Shown here one piece after another: positions 42,037 to 50,569 of a stretch of 64,000 bases of DNA. Origin of the DNA: Hydrocarboniphaga effusa AP103 (lineage in GTDB: Bacteria; Pseudomonadota; Gammaproteobacteria; Nevskiales; Nevskiaceae); the NCBI RefSeq assembly GCF_000271305.1, contig NZ_AKGD01000004.1, forward strand, positions 186,001 to 250,000, written 5' to 3'. The position numbers and the translations under genes were made by a program. The notes beneath the pieces are model-generated. The model was not told the DNA's origin. It was given only the letters and a program-made list of their open reading frames with translations, and made no database searches. Each line of letters begins with the position of its first letter. Position 1 is the stretch's first letter.

Positions 42037-42316
42037 GGCGCTTCCTACTAAGACGGGGGTATCGGGGCGCACGATAGGCGCCGTTGGTGAACCCAAAATG
42101 ATTCGTGACGCACCGACATCGACCGCCATGTTTGCCACTGGTGCAAGCCGCGGAGCGGCTGTGCCAAATTTCCTCGATTGCGTGATTCGCACGCGTAAAA
42201 AATTGCTCGAAGACGGTGCATTTTGGGATGTCCGTTTTCGGCTGAACCGTCGGAATCGTGCCGCCGTCGATTACCTGCTCGTAGCCGGAAGAACGATCTC
42301 GCGAGCGACGCTGGGG

Positions 42317-42490
42317 TCAGGCGCAGATGGCCGGATGGTTCTTGCGGTTCTGCAGGCAGGCCCGGTCGCTCTTGCGAACCGGCCTGGAGCGGCGTTTGTC
42401 GGTGTAGATCAAGCCAGCGAGGATCAGGCCGCAGGCGGCCGTCAGGGCGATCAGCGGAAGGACGAATTCGAGCGAGGAGAACGAGGGCAT
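42317..42490 (-). CDS. Possible small single-span membrane protein
   Basis: 57 residues from the ATG at 42490 without a clear ribosome site. One membrane helix (FVLPLIALTAACGLILAGLIY) followed by a basic, Cys-containing tail. Support is only composition; the rest of the 42037-42654 region (618 bases) shows no other convincing gene and presumably holds the promoter of the SCP2 gene. Confidence 0.3.
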   Translation of the reverse strand: MPSFSSLEFVLPLIALTAACGLILAGLIYTDKRRSRPVRKSDRACLQNRKNHPAICA

Positions 42491-42654
42491 CGGACGGAAC
42501 CAGAGGTCATGTTGCACTGCAACAGGACGCAGTATCGCGCGCGATCGGGCTCCAAGCAAACCGTGGGTGCCGGCGAGTCGTCCGTGTTGACGAGGTTTGC
42601 GCCCCGGTCGGCGGATAAGCTCGGAGCTCGAACTTCTTGGAGGGAGGCTTTTCA

Positions 42655-42972
42655 ATGGACGTGGTCGACTTTCTCAAACAGCTGCCCCAGGCCCTGGTTC
42701 CCGAAGAGGCCGCGGACACCCAGTGCGTACTGCAATTCAATACGTCGAAGCCGACCTACGCGACGATCAAGGACGGCGCCTGCTCGGTCACCGAAGGCTC
42801 CGCCTCCGACCCGGACGTGACGATCACGATGGAGGACAAGGATCTCATCGAGCTGCTGCAGGGCAAGCTCAACGGCATGACCGCGTTCATGACCGGCCAG
42901 CTGCAGGTCGAAGGCGATCTGATGATGGCGCAGCAGCTGCAGACGATCTTCGATCAGTCCAAGCTCGCCTGA
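42655..42972 (+). CDS. SCP2 sterol-carrier-domain protein
   Basis: About 105 residues from the ATG at 42655 (GGAGGGAGG upstream). A single SCP2 fold: VLQFNTSKPTYATIKDGA, then DPDVTITMEDKDLIELLQGK, then GQLQVEGDLMMAQQLQTIF. Stand-alone SCP2 proteins bind lipids or acyl-CoA in the cytosol. Its position at the border of the lipid-degradation cluster supports a role in carrying a hydrophobic intermediate. Confidence 0.9.
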   Translation: MDVVDFLKQLPQALVPEEAADTQCVLQFNTSKPTYATIKDGACSVTEGSASDPDVTITMEDKDLIELLQGKLNGMTAFMTGQLQVEGDLMMAQQLQTIFDQSKLA

Positions 42973-43026
42973 GCTCGTCGAGATTCTCTCGGGATTCTCT
43001 CGAGAGCTTCTCGAGCTGCAAAAGCA

Positions 43027-43057
43027 AAAGCCGGATCGATCGATCCGGCTTTTTTTG
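43027..43057 (+). terminator. Intrinsic terminator between SCP2 and aldehyde dehydrogenase genes
   Basis: Perfect palindrome GCCGGATCGATCGATCCGGC (43031-43050), preceded by AAAA and followed by seven T (43051-43057). It is a strong rho-independent terminator for the SCP2 transcript, and because AAAA stands on the left it may also act on the converging aldehyde dehydrogenase transcript. Confidence 0.9.
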
Positions 43058-43084
43058 TTGGGCTCACCCCGCGCGTCCGATCGA

Positions 43085-44599
43085 TCAGCGGCGGCGCAAG
43101 GCGCTCGTGAACTTGATGACGCCGTTGATGGCGTTGATCGCCGAGTTCGGCAGGTTCACCGGCTTGGCGAGCATCTGCGCGACCATCTTCTTGTACTTGT
43201 CCGAATACGGCGGAAACATCAGGTTCGGATCGGTGATCGGCGGGCCTTCCTCGACCACGGCGCGCGCGTTCGAGCATTCGAGGAAGCTGAAGCGCCCGCC
43301 GATGCGCCCGATGCCGCTCGCGTTGACACCGCCGAACGGCAGATGCGGATTGGTGCCCGACTGGATCAGGTTGTGATTGACCACGGTGCTGCCCGAGGTC
43401 GTGCGCGCCAGAAACCAGTCGATCGCCTCGCGATCCTTGGCGAAGATGTAGGAGCCGAGCGGCTTCGGCCGGCTGGCGATTTCGGCGATCACCTCTTCAC
43501 GCTGGTCGAACGGCAGCACGCACAGGATCGGCCCGAAGATCTCCTCCTGCATGATGCGCATCTGCGGTTTCAGGTCGGTCAGGATGGTCGGCGAAACAAA
43601 CAGATCGTCCGCATCCGTTTCACCGCCGAATGCGAGCGTCGCGCCCTGGGCGATCGCGTCGTCGAGCAGGCTCTTGATGCGATCGAAATGCCGGCGATTG
43701 ACGATGCGCGGCAGGTCCGGCGAATGCCGAAAGCCACGGCGGTCGGCGTCGTACATCGCGCGCATCGCGCCGCCGAGCTGCTCGACGAACTCGGTCTGCA
43801 CGCTGCGATGCACGAGCGCGTAATCGGGCGCCAGGCAGACCTGCCCGCAATTGGCGACCCGGCCCCAGGCGATCTTGCGTCCGGCGTCGGCGATGTCCGC
43901 GCTCGCATCGACGATGACCGGATTCTTGCCGCCCATTTCGAGCGTGACGGAGGCGAAATGCTCGGCCGCGGCACGCATCACCAGGCGACCGACCGCGTGG
44001 CCGCCGATGAAGAAAATGTGATTGAACGGCAAGCTCAGCAGTTCGCTCGCCACTTCGGGGCCGCCCTGCACCACCGCGAATTCATCGGGCTCGAAGACCT
44101 TGGCGACGATGTCGGCGAGTACCTGCGCCGATTGCGGCGCGAGCTCCGAAGGCTTCAGCAGCATGCTGTTGCCGGCCGCGATCGCGCCCATCAGCGGCAC
44201 CAGGCCGATGGCGATCGGTGCGTTCCAGGTGGCGAGGTTGAGCACCACGCCCTTGGCTTCGTACTGCACGTAGCAGCGCTTGCCGAGCGTCATGATCGTG
44301 CCCTGCACGTCCTGTCGCTGCATCCAGGCTTCGAGGTTGCGCGCGATGAACTCGGCTTCCGCCGTCACCATGAGCAGCTGCGCGTCGATGTCGGTATCGC
44401 AGAGCCGCAGTTCCTTGCGGCCCGCTTCGAGGATCGCGGGCCGCGCGTCGAGCACCGCCTTGGCGAGCTTGCGCAGCTTGTCGGCGCGAACCGCCGCCGG
44501 GCTGCGCGCGAGCAGCGGCGCCTTGGCCTTGAGCCTGGCGAACAGTGCGCCGAGTTCGGTGTCGGTGGCTTTTTCGAATGAGGGAGCGGCAGCGTTCAC
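43085..44599 (-). CDS. Aldehyde dehydrogenase (class 3-like)
   Basis: 504 residues from a GTG at 44599 with GGAG 9 bases upstream; the much longer frame upstream is a shadow of the SDR gene. NAD-binding ALDH fold with general base Glu in VTLEMGGKNP and catalytic Cys in RVANCGQVCLAPDY, followed by EEIFGPILCVLPF and LPFGGVNASGIG. It oxidises fatty or aromatic aldehydes to acids. It is the last gene of the minus-strand cluster and ends 28 bp from the terminator. Confidence 0.9.
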   Translation of the reverse strand: MNAAAPSFEKATDTELGALFARLKAKAPLLARSPAAVRADKLRKLAKAVLDARPAILEAGRKELRLCDTDIDAQLLMVTAEAEFIARNLEAWMQRQDVQGTIMTLGKRCYVQYEAKGVVLNLATWNAPIAIGLVPLMGAIAAGNSMLLKPSELAPQSAQVLADIVAKVFEPDEFAVVQGGPEVASELLSLPFNHIFFIGGHAVGRLVMRAAAEHFASVTLEMGGKNPVIVDASADIADAGRKIAWGRVANCGQVCLAPDYALVHRSVQTEFVEQLGGAMRAMYDADRRGFRHSPDLPRIVNRRHFDRIKSLLDDAIAQGATLAFGGETDADDLFVSPTILTDLKPQMRIMQEEIFGPILCVLPFDQREEVIAEIASRPKPLGSYIFAKDREAIDWFLARTTSGSTVVNHNLIQSGTNPHLPFGGVNASGIGRIGGRFSFLECSNARAVVEEGPPITDPNLMFPPYSDKYKKMVAQMLAKPVNLPNSAINAINGVIKFTSALRRR

Positions 44600-44616
44600 G
44601 ATGATCTCCGGCTCGC

Positions 44617-45522
44617 TCAGGCGCCCTTGCCCAACGATTTGTAGGTGGGAATCTTGAAGGTCATGCGCATCATGCTTTCGAGCTGGCTGTCGGACATCAG
44701 CCGGCGCATGAGGCCCATCGGCTTCACGTCCTTGCCGAGATATTCCATCGGCGCCCATTTCTTCTTGTCGAGAATCTGGAGCGTGCCGTCGAGCGCCTGC
44801 TCGGGCGAGCTGCCGGTTTTCTCGAGCATGTCGGGCAACACCTGCGTGACGACCTTCTGCAGGTAAGGATCGTAGACCTCGCGCACGGCCGCGGGCTGCT
44901 CGCCCCAGGTGCGCTGGGTGTTCGCATGCGAGTTCGCGGACATCGCCGTGAGCACGCCGCCCGGAATGATCGAGGTCACCTGGATGCCGAACGGTGCGAG
45001 CTCGTGGCGCAAGGTCAGCGTCATGCCGTGGATCGCGTGCTTGGTCATGTTGTACGCGCCCGCACCGACCGGGTTCGCGAGGATCGCGCCCGAGCTGTAA
45101 TTGGCGATGCGCGAGCCCGGCGCATTGCGGCGAACCAGCGGCAGAAACGCCTGGATCACGCGCAGCTGCCCGAACATGTTGATGTTGAACAGCCGCTCCA
45201 CGTCCGAGAACTTGGCGCCTTCGAGCACGCCGACGCCGACGTTGGCGACCCCGGCCACGTTCATCAGCAGATCGAGCCCCTTGCCGGCCAGCGCATCGGT
45301 GACGACCTTCGCGCTCGCCCTCACCGATTCGCTGTTCGACACGTCCTGGTCGACGACGACGATGTTGCCGCCGGTGACGAGGTCGGTCGGCGCGCCGGGC
45401 AGCACGCCCGCGAACACGCGCCATCCGCGCTTCGACAAGGCCTTCACGAGCAGGTTCGCCTGCCCGACATTGGCGCCCGTGATGAAAGCGGTCTTCTGCG
45501 CCGCGCTGTCGTTCTTCGCCAT
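44617..45522 (-). CDS. Short-chain dehydrogenase/reductase
   Basis: About 301 residues (ATG at 45522; 45540 is possible). Rossmann start AFITGANVGQANLL, where the usual TGxxxGxG is TGxxxGxA; NVAGV (NNAG-like), Ser in YSSGAI and catalytic YNMTK. C-terminal extension of about 80 residues. It probably interconverts an alcohol and ketone/aldehyde upstream of the aldehyde dehydrogenase, 17 bp away. Confidence 0.85.
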   Translation of the reverse strand: MAKNDSAAQKTAFITGANVGQANLLVKALSKRGWRVFAGVLPGAPTDLVTGGNIVVVDQDVSNSESVRASAKVVTDALAGKGLDLLMNVAGVANVGVGVLEGAKFSDVERLFNINMFGQLRVIQAFLPLVRRNAPGSRIANYSSGAILANPVGAGAYNMTKHAIHGMTLTLRHELAPFGIQVTSIIPGGVLTAMSANSHANTQRTWGEQPAAVREVYDPYLQKVVTQVLPDMLEKTGSSPEQALDGTLQILDKKKWAPMEYLGKDVKPMGLMRRLMSDSQLESMMRMTFKIPTYKSLGKGA

Positions 45523-45584
45523 CGTTCTCCCCTGCCCCAATCCGGCTCGTCGTTATCGTTTGGTCGCGTTCTGCGCGGCTCGGC

Positions 45585-46952
45585 TCAGTGGCCGCCGCGT
45601 GCCGCGGCGTCCGGGCTGAACTGCGCCGGAGTCAGCGGTACGTTGATCTTCCACCAGTCCTTGCCGCGCTCGTTGACCAGATAGCCGGCCTCGTACACGC
45701 CCGAGGTCAGGTCGTGATAGACCGACACGCCGCGGTGGTAGGTCTTGGCTTCCGGCGAGTAATGGAAGGTCACGTAATTGGCGCGCCAGAGCTGGCCGCG
45801 GCTGTCGTAGGCATCGGCCCAGTTGACGAGCCAGGTGTCTTCGTCGGCGTAGAGCTCGCGCTTGCTGTAGATATGGCGAACGCCCTGCTTGAGCGTGCCC
45901 TCGATCACCCAGACGCGATGCAGCTCGTAGCGCACGTAGTCGCCATTGATCGTGTTGGGCTTGACGAGATCGGCGTACTTGACCGCCGGATCGTTGATCT
46001 TGAAGTTGTTGTACGGAACGTAGAACTCCTTCTTGCCGACCAGCTTCCAGGTATAGCGCTCGGGCGATCCGTTGAAGCCGTAGTCGTCGTCGACCGTGCG
46101 CAGGCCCGCGGGCGGAACCGGATAGTCGAAGCCCACTTCGGGCGCCTGGCGCACGCGCCGGATGCCCGGCTGGTACTGCCAGCTCTGCGTGGCATCGGCC
46201 GAGAAATCGTTCGGCTGGTAACCCACCGCGACGAAGCCCTTCTGCCGCTCCGGCAGCTGGAAGCCCTGGTAGAAGTAGGCGTTGACCTTCTCCTGGAAGC
46301 TCTTCGGCTTGCCGGGCTGGTTGCCGATGTTCATGGTCATGAACTTGGCGCGGCCCCAGGCGATGTTGCCGTCGGCATAGACGTCGGCGATGTCGCAGAC
46401 CGCGGTCTCGGTCCACGGGCGAATCGAGTTGACGACGTTCCACATCGCCTCGATGCCGCTTTGCGGAAACGGGAACGGAATCGATCCGGTGGTGCCGGTG
46501 ATGCCCTTGCCCTCATGAATCACTTCGGCGGTGGTCGCGTTCTTCTTCGCGGTCTCGCAAACGCCTTCGCCGTAGCCGAAATCGCGATGGCTGGCATAGA
46601 CGTTCATCTTGAAGGTCTGCGGATACTTCTTGAGCAGGGCCTTCTGGCCGGCGGTGAGGTTGGCCGCGTACTGGTCCGCGTTCTGCGCGGTGATGGTGAA
46701 CAGCGGCTTTTCATCCGCGTACGGGCCGGGCTCGTAGCTGTTGCTCTTCTTCACACCGGGCCAGTTGTCGGTCCACTTGCCCGAATACGCCGGCACGCCG
46801 CCCGGCGTTCCGGCCTTCTCGGCACCGAGGCAGGTGTAGGTGGCGCCGCCCAGTTCGGCAGCCTTCGCCTCGGGCACTTTGGCCTGCACGATCGAGGCCT
46901 GCAGGCTCAGGCCACTCACGATCAGGCTGGCCAAGAATGCGTTGCGATTCAT
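45585..46952 (-). CDS. DUF1329 outer-membrane-associated protein
   Basis: About 455 residues from the ATG at 46952 (GAGGAGA upstream). A signal peptide ends near IVQA. The DUF1329 (LolA-like superfamily) body includes WGRAKFMTMN, GLRTVDDDYGFNGSPERYTW and a C-terminal WLVNWADAYDSRGQLWRANY. DUF1329 genes accompany YCF48, MMPL and DUF1302 genes in clusters for degradation or uptake of very hydrophobic compounds. A DUF1302 partner is not in this window. The molecular role is unproven; transport of substrate through the envelope is a reasonable guess. Confidence 0.85.
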   Translation of the reverse strand: MNRNAFLASLIVSGLSLQASIVQAKVPEAKAAELGGATYTCLGAEKAGTPGGVPAYSGKWTDNWPGVKKSNSYEPGPYADEKPLFTITAQNADQYAANLTAGQKALLKKYPQTFKMNVYASHRDFGYGEGVCETAKKNATTAEVIHEGKGITGTTGSIPFPFPQSGIEAMWNVVNSIRPWTETAVCDIADVYADGNIAWGRAKFMTMNIGNQPGKPKSFQEKVNAYFYQGFQLPERQKGFVAVGYQPNDFSADATQSWQYQPGIRRVRQAPEVGFDYPVPPAGLRTVDDDYGFNGSPERYTWKLVGKKEFYVPYNNFKINDPAVKYADLVKPNTINGDYVRYELHRVWVIEGTLKQGVRHIYSKRELYADEDTWLVNWADAYDSRGQLWRANYVTFHYSPEAKTYHRGVSVYHDLTSGVYEAGYLVNERGKDWWKINVPLTPAQFSPDAAARGGH

Positions 46953-47055
46953 TATGGTTCTCCTCATGCACGGTTCCGCGAGGATGCTGCGCGCCAGCCT
47001 GGCCTCGCGCCTCATCCGAAGCGACGAGCGCAAACGGACGAGTCGGTCGATGCGG

Positions 47056-47535
47056 CTAGCGATAGTCTTCGAGCAGCTCGAGCGCCACGCGGGTTTCGTC
47101 CGCGGCGCGACTCTCGATATCGTTGACGACGAATTTTTCGAACTGTCCACCGACGACGGGAATCTTCGCCTCGATGCTCCAGTCGAGCGTGACGACGCAG
47201 CCGTCGCCGTCCTCGGCGATCGAGGAGTCGCAGGACATCTGCAGCGGCATGCCCTTGGTCTCGACCTTCACCACGCCTTTGCGCTCGGCGAGGTTCCAGT
47301 GCTCCTCGTTGATCACCGTGGTTTCGCCGGCCTTCTTGCCGCCCGGCATCGTCACCGGAACGCGACGCTCGATGCGAATGCGGAACTGCTGGCCGTCGAA
47401 AGCGTGGTCGAGAATTTCGTATTTGGGCAGGCCGAGCTTTTCGAGCTTGCGCGCATGAAAGTCGCGATCGGTCAGCATGCGCAGCACGGTCGCCGCCGGC
47501 GCCGGATAGCGCGTCTTCATCGGATGCTTGGTCAT
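47056..47535 (-). CDS. DUF2505 (START-like) protein
   Basis: 159 residues. The DUF2505 fold, a SRPBCC relative, shows YPAPAATVLRMLTDRDFHAR at the start and WSIEAKIPVVGGQFEKFVVN near the end. Such proteins have a hydrophobic pocket and may bind a lipid-like ligand. It is upstream of the DUF1329 gene in the same direction, 103 bp apart. Confidence 0.8.
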   Translation of the reverse strand: MTKHPMKTRYPAPAATVLRMLTDRDFHARKLEKLGLPKYEILDHAFDGQQFRIRIERRVPVTMPGGKKAGETTVINEEHWNLAERKGVVKVETKGMPLQMSCDSSIAEDGDGCVVTLDWSIEAKIPVVGGQFEKFVVNDIESRAADETRVALELLEDYR

Positions 47536-47659
47536 GGTTACTCCGCGGCGTCGCTTTACGACGCCTGATCTTTGTTATGCCTTTCCTCTCTCCCGCTGTG
47601 GACACACTGGTGGGGCGGGGAGAGAGGGTTCATCTGAAAAAGTGAGGCTCTTTTCGAGC

Positions 47660-47714
47660 TTTCCCTCTCCCGGTCCTGCGGACCACCCTCTCCCGCGAGC
47701 GGGAGAGGGGAAAA
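47660..47714. repeat. CCCTCTCCCGC-type interspersed repeat/hairpin
   Basis: CCTCTCCCGC-GA-GCGGGAGAGG (about 47687-47708) is a perfect palindrome, preceded by another half copy (TTCCCTCTCCCG, 47661-47672) and by an opposite half copy GGGGAGAGAGGG near 47617. The same core (CTCTCTCCCGC-AA-GCGGGAGAGAG) recurs at 57945-57968. It lies in the 208-bp intergenic gap 47536-47743, which has no gene. It is probably a REP-like element that can form strong hairpins. Confidence 0.65.
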
Positions 47715-47743
47715 TCAGCGCCTTCGATTCGCTGTACGTTGAC

Positions 47744-47953
47744 TCATTCTTCGTAGATCTCGAACGCCGACTTCGGCGATCCGCATTCGGGGCAGATCCA
47801 GTCGTCCGGCAAATCTTCGAAGCGTGTTCCGGCGGCGATGCCGTGTTCGGGCATGCCGACCGCGTCGTCGTAGATGAAGCCGCAGATCACGCAGATCCAG
47901 CGCTTCATCTGTGCATCCGCGGCGGGCTTTTCAGCGGCTTCGGCGGTGCTCAT
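47744..47953 (-). CDS. Rubredoxin
   Basis: 69 residues from the ATG at 47953, which shares one base with the P450 stop (TGATG). The iron site is complete: CVICGFIYDDAVG and WICPECGSPKSAFEI. A 15-residue N-terminal extension precedes the core. It is an electron-transfer protein, probably the redox partner of the P450 encoded just before it; rubredoxins more often serve alkane hydroxylase AlkB, which is absent here. A rubredoxin reductase gene is not visible. Confidence 0.9.
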   Translation of the reverse strand: MSTAEAAEKPAADAQMKRWICVICGFIYDDAVGMPEHGIAAGTRFEDLPDDWICPECGSPKSAFEIYEE

Positions 47954-49239
47954 CAGGCGGCCTTGCGCTGCGCCTGGCGGTTGGTCTTGACCTTGAGCCG
48001 GGTGATGCGGCGCGCGTTGTGATGGTTGTAGTCGTAGTCGATCTCGCCGTCGCCGTTGGCGAGTTCGGCATGCGGAAACCGCTTCATGAACTCGGTCAGC
48101 ATCAGGCCACCCTGCACGCGGACCAGATAGGTGCCGATGCAGAAATGCGCGCCGGCGCCGAACACCAGATTGCCTTCGAGGTTGCGGCGGATGTCGAGCT
48201 TGTCCCAATCCGGATACTTGGCCGGATCGTGCCAGGCCGACGGCAGGTTGATCATCACCGCCTGTCCCTTCCTGATCTGCTGGCCGTGGAAGTCCTGGTC
48301 TTCGGAAGCGAAGCGGAAGAACGGGAACTTGCCGAACGAGCCCCAGCGCAGCAGCTCGATGATCGCGTTCTCCATGAGCTCGGGCTGCTCGCGCAGCAGC
48401 TGGTACTGCTCGGGGTTCGAGAGCAGGCCGTGGATCACGTAGGTGTGCAGGTCGGTCGCGGTGTCCGAGCCCGCGGTGATCAGCGCGAGGATGATCGAGA
48501 CGATGTCGTAATCGTCGAGCTGGTCGCTGCCGTCACGTGCGGAAACCAGGCTGCCGAGGAAATCGGTGCCGGGGCTCTCGGCCGCGCGGCGCTTGGCGAT
48601 TTCGTCGAGGAAGAACTTGAGCCCCGGCAGCGTGCCGTTGATCGCATCTTCGCGCTGCTTGGCCGGCAGGTTGATGCGCGTGGACTTGACCACGTTAACC
48701 GCGAATTCGTGGAAGAACTCTTCCATCTCGGTCGGCACGCCGACCATGCGCGCGATCGAGCGCGCCGGCAGCTTTTCGGCGATCGTCGAGTAGACGTCGA
48801 ACTCCTCGGCGTCGGCCGGAATCGAGTCGAAGCACTCCATCACGAGGTCGCGGATCTTGCCGTCGATCTTGCCCATCACCGGGCGCGAGAACGCCGGCAT
48901 GGTGAGCTTGCGCAGCTTCAGGTGATCGCGCGTCGACACCGTGAACAGCGAGTGATCGAACACGCGGTCGTAGTCGTTCTTGTCCTCTTCGGCCTTGGCC
49001 GGCGGCGCATGCTCCCAGACGCGATAGTTCGGCGTGAAGATGTTGTTCTTGAGCATCTCCGCGCAGTATTCGTGCGAGTTGACCATCCACATCTGCAAAT
49101 CCTTGTGGTAGGCCACCGGGAATTCCTTCACGAGCCGCTGCCAGGTCTCGCGCGGCTGGCGGATGAAGTCCTTCGAGTACGGATTGAACATGCGGCGATC
49201 GATCTCGATCCGGCCGTTGGCTGCGGGTGCTGCGGTCAT
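47953..49239 (-). CDS. Cytochrome P450
   Basis: 428 residues, soluble bacterial type. I-helix oxygen-binding motif LITAGSDTATD, K-helix ELLRW (ExxR), and haem-binding FGAGAHFCIGTYL with the Cys ligand. The enzyme should hydroxylate a hydrophobic substrate, perhaps a sterol side chain, terpenoid or alkyl chain given its neighbours. It follows the TetR gene by 14 bp and is translationally coupled to rubredoxin. Confidence 0.92.
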   Translation of the reverse strand: MTAAPAANGRIEIDRRMFNPYSKDFIRQPRETWQRLVKEFPVAYHKDLQMWMVNSHEYCAEMLKNNIFTPNYRVWEHAPPAKAEEDKNDYDRVFDHSLFTVSTRDHLKLRKLTMPAFSRPVMGKIDGKIRDLVMECFDSIPADAEEFDVYSTIAEKLPARSIARMVGVPTEMEEFFHEFAVNVVKSTRINLPAKQREDAINGTLPGLKFFLDEIAKRRAAESPGTDFLGSLVSARDGSDQLDDYDIVSIILALITAGSDTATDLHTYVIHGLLSNPEQYQLLREQPELMENAIIELLRWGSFGKFPFFRFASEDQDFHGQQIRKGQAVMINLPSAWHDPAKYPDWDKLDIRRNLEGNLVFGAGAHFCIGTYLVRVQGGLMLTEFMKRFPHAELANGDGEIDYDYNHHNARRITRLKVKTNRQAQRKAA

Positions 49240-49253
49240 GAAAGCGACTCCTC

Positions 49254-50036
49254 TTATGATTTCGGCGAATGGCCCGGCAAGGGGCTCGATAGGGGGCGCA
49301 GCGAACTCGGCAGTGTTTCGCCACGACGCGCCGCGATGCCTTCGAGCATCAGGCGCAGCGAATCCAGCCAGTCGCGCGATTCGGCGTTGACGTAGGTGTC
49401 GAGCACCGAGCGCGTGTGCTTGAGCGTTTCGGCCTCGCGCTGGGCGGCCGCTTCGCGCAGGGCCTGGTCCATCGGTGCCCCCAGCGCGCGCGCGGAGATC
49501 ACCGAGATGGCGGCCACCGAAGCGCCGATCGCGAGCATCGCGACGGCGTGATGCAGTTGCATGCCTTCGTCGAGGCTGAAGCCCTGGCGCGTCATCGCAT
49601 CGAGAAAGCGCTCGAGAAAGTCGAGCTCGATGTCCGGGCCCATCGTGCCTTTCATGAGCTCGTGGACGAGCTGCGGCTCGGCGACGAAGGATTCGTACAG
49701 GCTCAGCGCATAGCCGGTCGCGATCTCGGACCAGTGCAGGTCCTCGCGTTCGGGAGCGCGGCGCTTGAGCGTGAGCTCGAAGGCCGCCATGCGAACGAGT
49801 TCGTCGCGGCTGCGGATGTGCTTGTAGAGCGTGGGAACCGCGACGCCCAGACGATCGGCGACGCGCTTGAGCGTCACGCCTTCGAGCCCGATCTCGATCG
49901 CGGCCGCGATGATCGCCTGCGTCGAAACCCGCGGCGGCCTGCCGACGCGCGAGCCCTTGCGGGTGTCGTCTGCGGACTTCGGATCGGTGGCCGCGTGGCT
50001 GCGCATCGTCTGCTTGGCTTTGGAGGATCGGGGCAT
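49254..50036 (-). CDS. TetR-family transcriptional regulator
   Basis: About 260 residues (ATG at 50036; 50069 in frame upstream). HTH in RVADRLGVAVPTLYKHIRSR, preceded by a basic stretch (RKGSRVGRPPRVS). The large C-terminal ligand domain includes LHHAVAMLAIGASVAAISVI. It is likely to regulate the adjacent P450/rubredoxin genes or the whole degradation cluster in response to a lipid or acyl-CoA ligand. Confidence 0.85.
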   Translation of the reverse strand: MPRSSKAKQTMRSHAATDPKSADDTRKGSRVGRPPRVSTQAIIAAAIEIGLEGVTLKRVADRLGVAVPTLYKHIRSRDELVRMAAFELTLKRRAPEREDLHWSEIATGYALSLYESFVAEPQLVHELMKGTMGPDIELDFLERFLDAMTRQGFSLDEGMQLHHAVAMLAIGASVAAISVISARALGAPMDQALREAAAQREAETLKHTRSVLDTYVNAESRDWLDSLRLMLEGIAARRGETLPSSLRPLSSPLPGHSPKS

Positions 50037-50093
50037 GGATCGTGTCCTGGTGAGCTTCGCAAACGGCATCGTTGCTGTCCTACTCAGCTTGGA

Positions 50094-50564
50094 CTAGCCG
50101 GCGGCCGTCAGACCTTTGCGGCGCTCGTTCCAGAGAAACTCCGCGCGCTGGCGAACCCCTTCGTTCATCACCGCGAAGCCCGCCTGCAGGCGCCTGCCGA
50201 GCACACTACGCACGAGCGGCATGAGCCAGCCCTGAAGGCGGAAGCAGGATTCGTAGACGCAGCGCTCGGCATCGAGCGCCTCGATGGAATGCGAACGCCG
50301 GCTCGACAGGGAGCCGGCCGGGACCGGCTTCATGCTGTACGCAAAGCCGCGGCCGGAGTCGAACTCGGTCACGAACTCCCGCTGCCACTGCGGCCTCGCG
50401 AACAGCTGCACGCGCAGGTCGATGGCGTCGCCCGGCTTGAGCGTGGAGCGCGCCTCGATGCAGAAGCGGTTCCATTCGGGATAGCGCGGCAGATCGCTGA
50501 TGACTTCCCACACCACCGATGCCGGAGCGGCGATTTCGAGTTTGCGATCGATCAGCAGGGCCAT
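50094..50564 (-). CDS. SRPBCC/polyketide-cyclase-like protein
   Basis: 156 residues from the ATG at 50564. START-fold signature: IDRKLEIAAPASVVWEVISD then LPRYPEWNRFCIEARS; later LQGWLMPLVRSVLGRRLQAG. It has a ligand pocket for a hydrophobic small molecule; the activity is unknown. It follows the acyl-CoA synthetase gene by 5 bp, so it belongs to that operon. Confidence 0.8.
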   Translation of the reverse strand: MALLIDRKLEIAAPASVVWEVISDLPRYPEWNRFCIEARSTLKPGDAIDLRVQLFARPQWQREFVTEFDSGRGFAYSMKPVPAGSLSSRRSHSIEALDAERCVYESCFRLQGWLMPLVRSVLGRRLQAGFAVMNEGVRQRAEFLWNERRKGLTAAG

Positions 50565-50569
50565 GGCGA

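Noticed and set aside
42597..43376. 259-codon plus-strand frame across the SCP2 gene and terminator
   Set aside because: It runs through a strong intrinsic terminator and is out of frame with the SCP2 protein, which has a good ribosome site.
45588..47126. 512-codon plus-strand frame opposite the DUF1329 gene, and similar long antisense frames at 50519-52123, 53193-54680, 55069-57657 and 57785-59233
   Set aside because: Typical shadows caused by GC-rich third positions; composition is unnatural and the opposite strand encodes recognised families.
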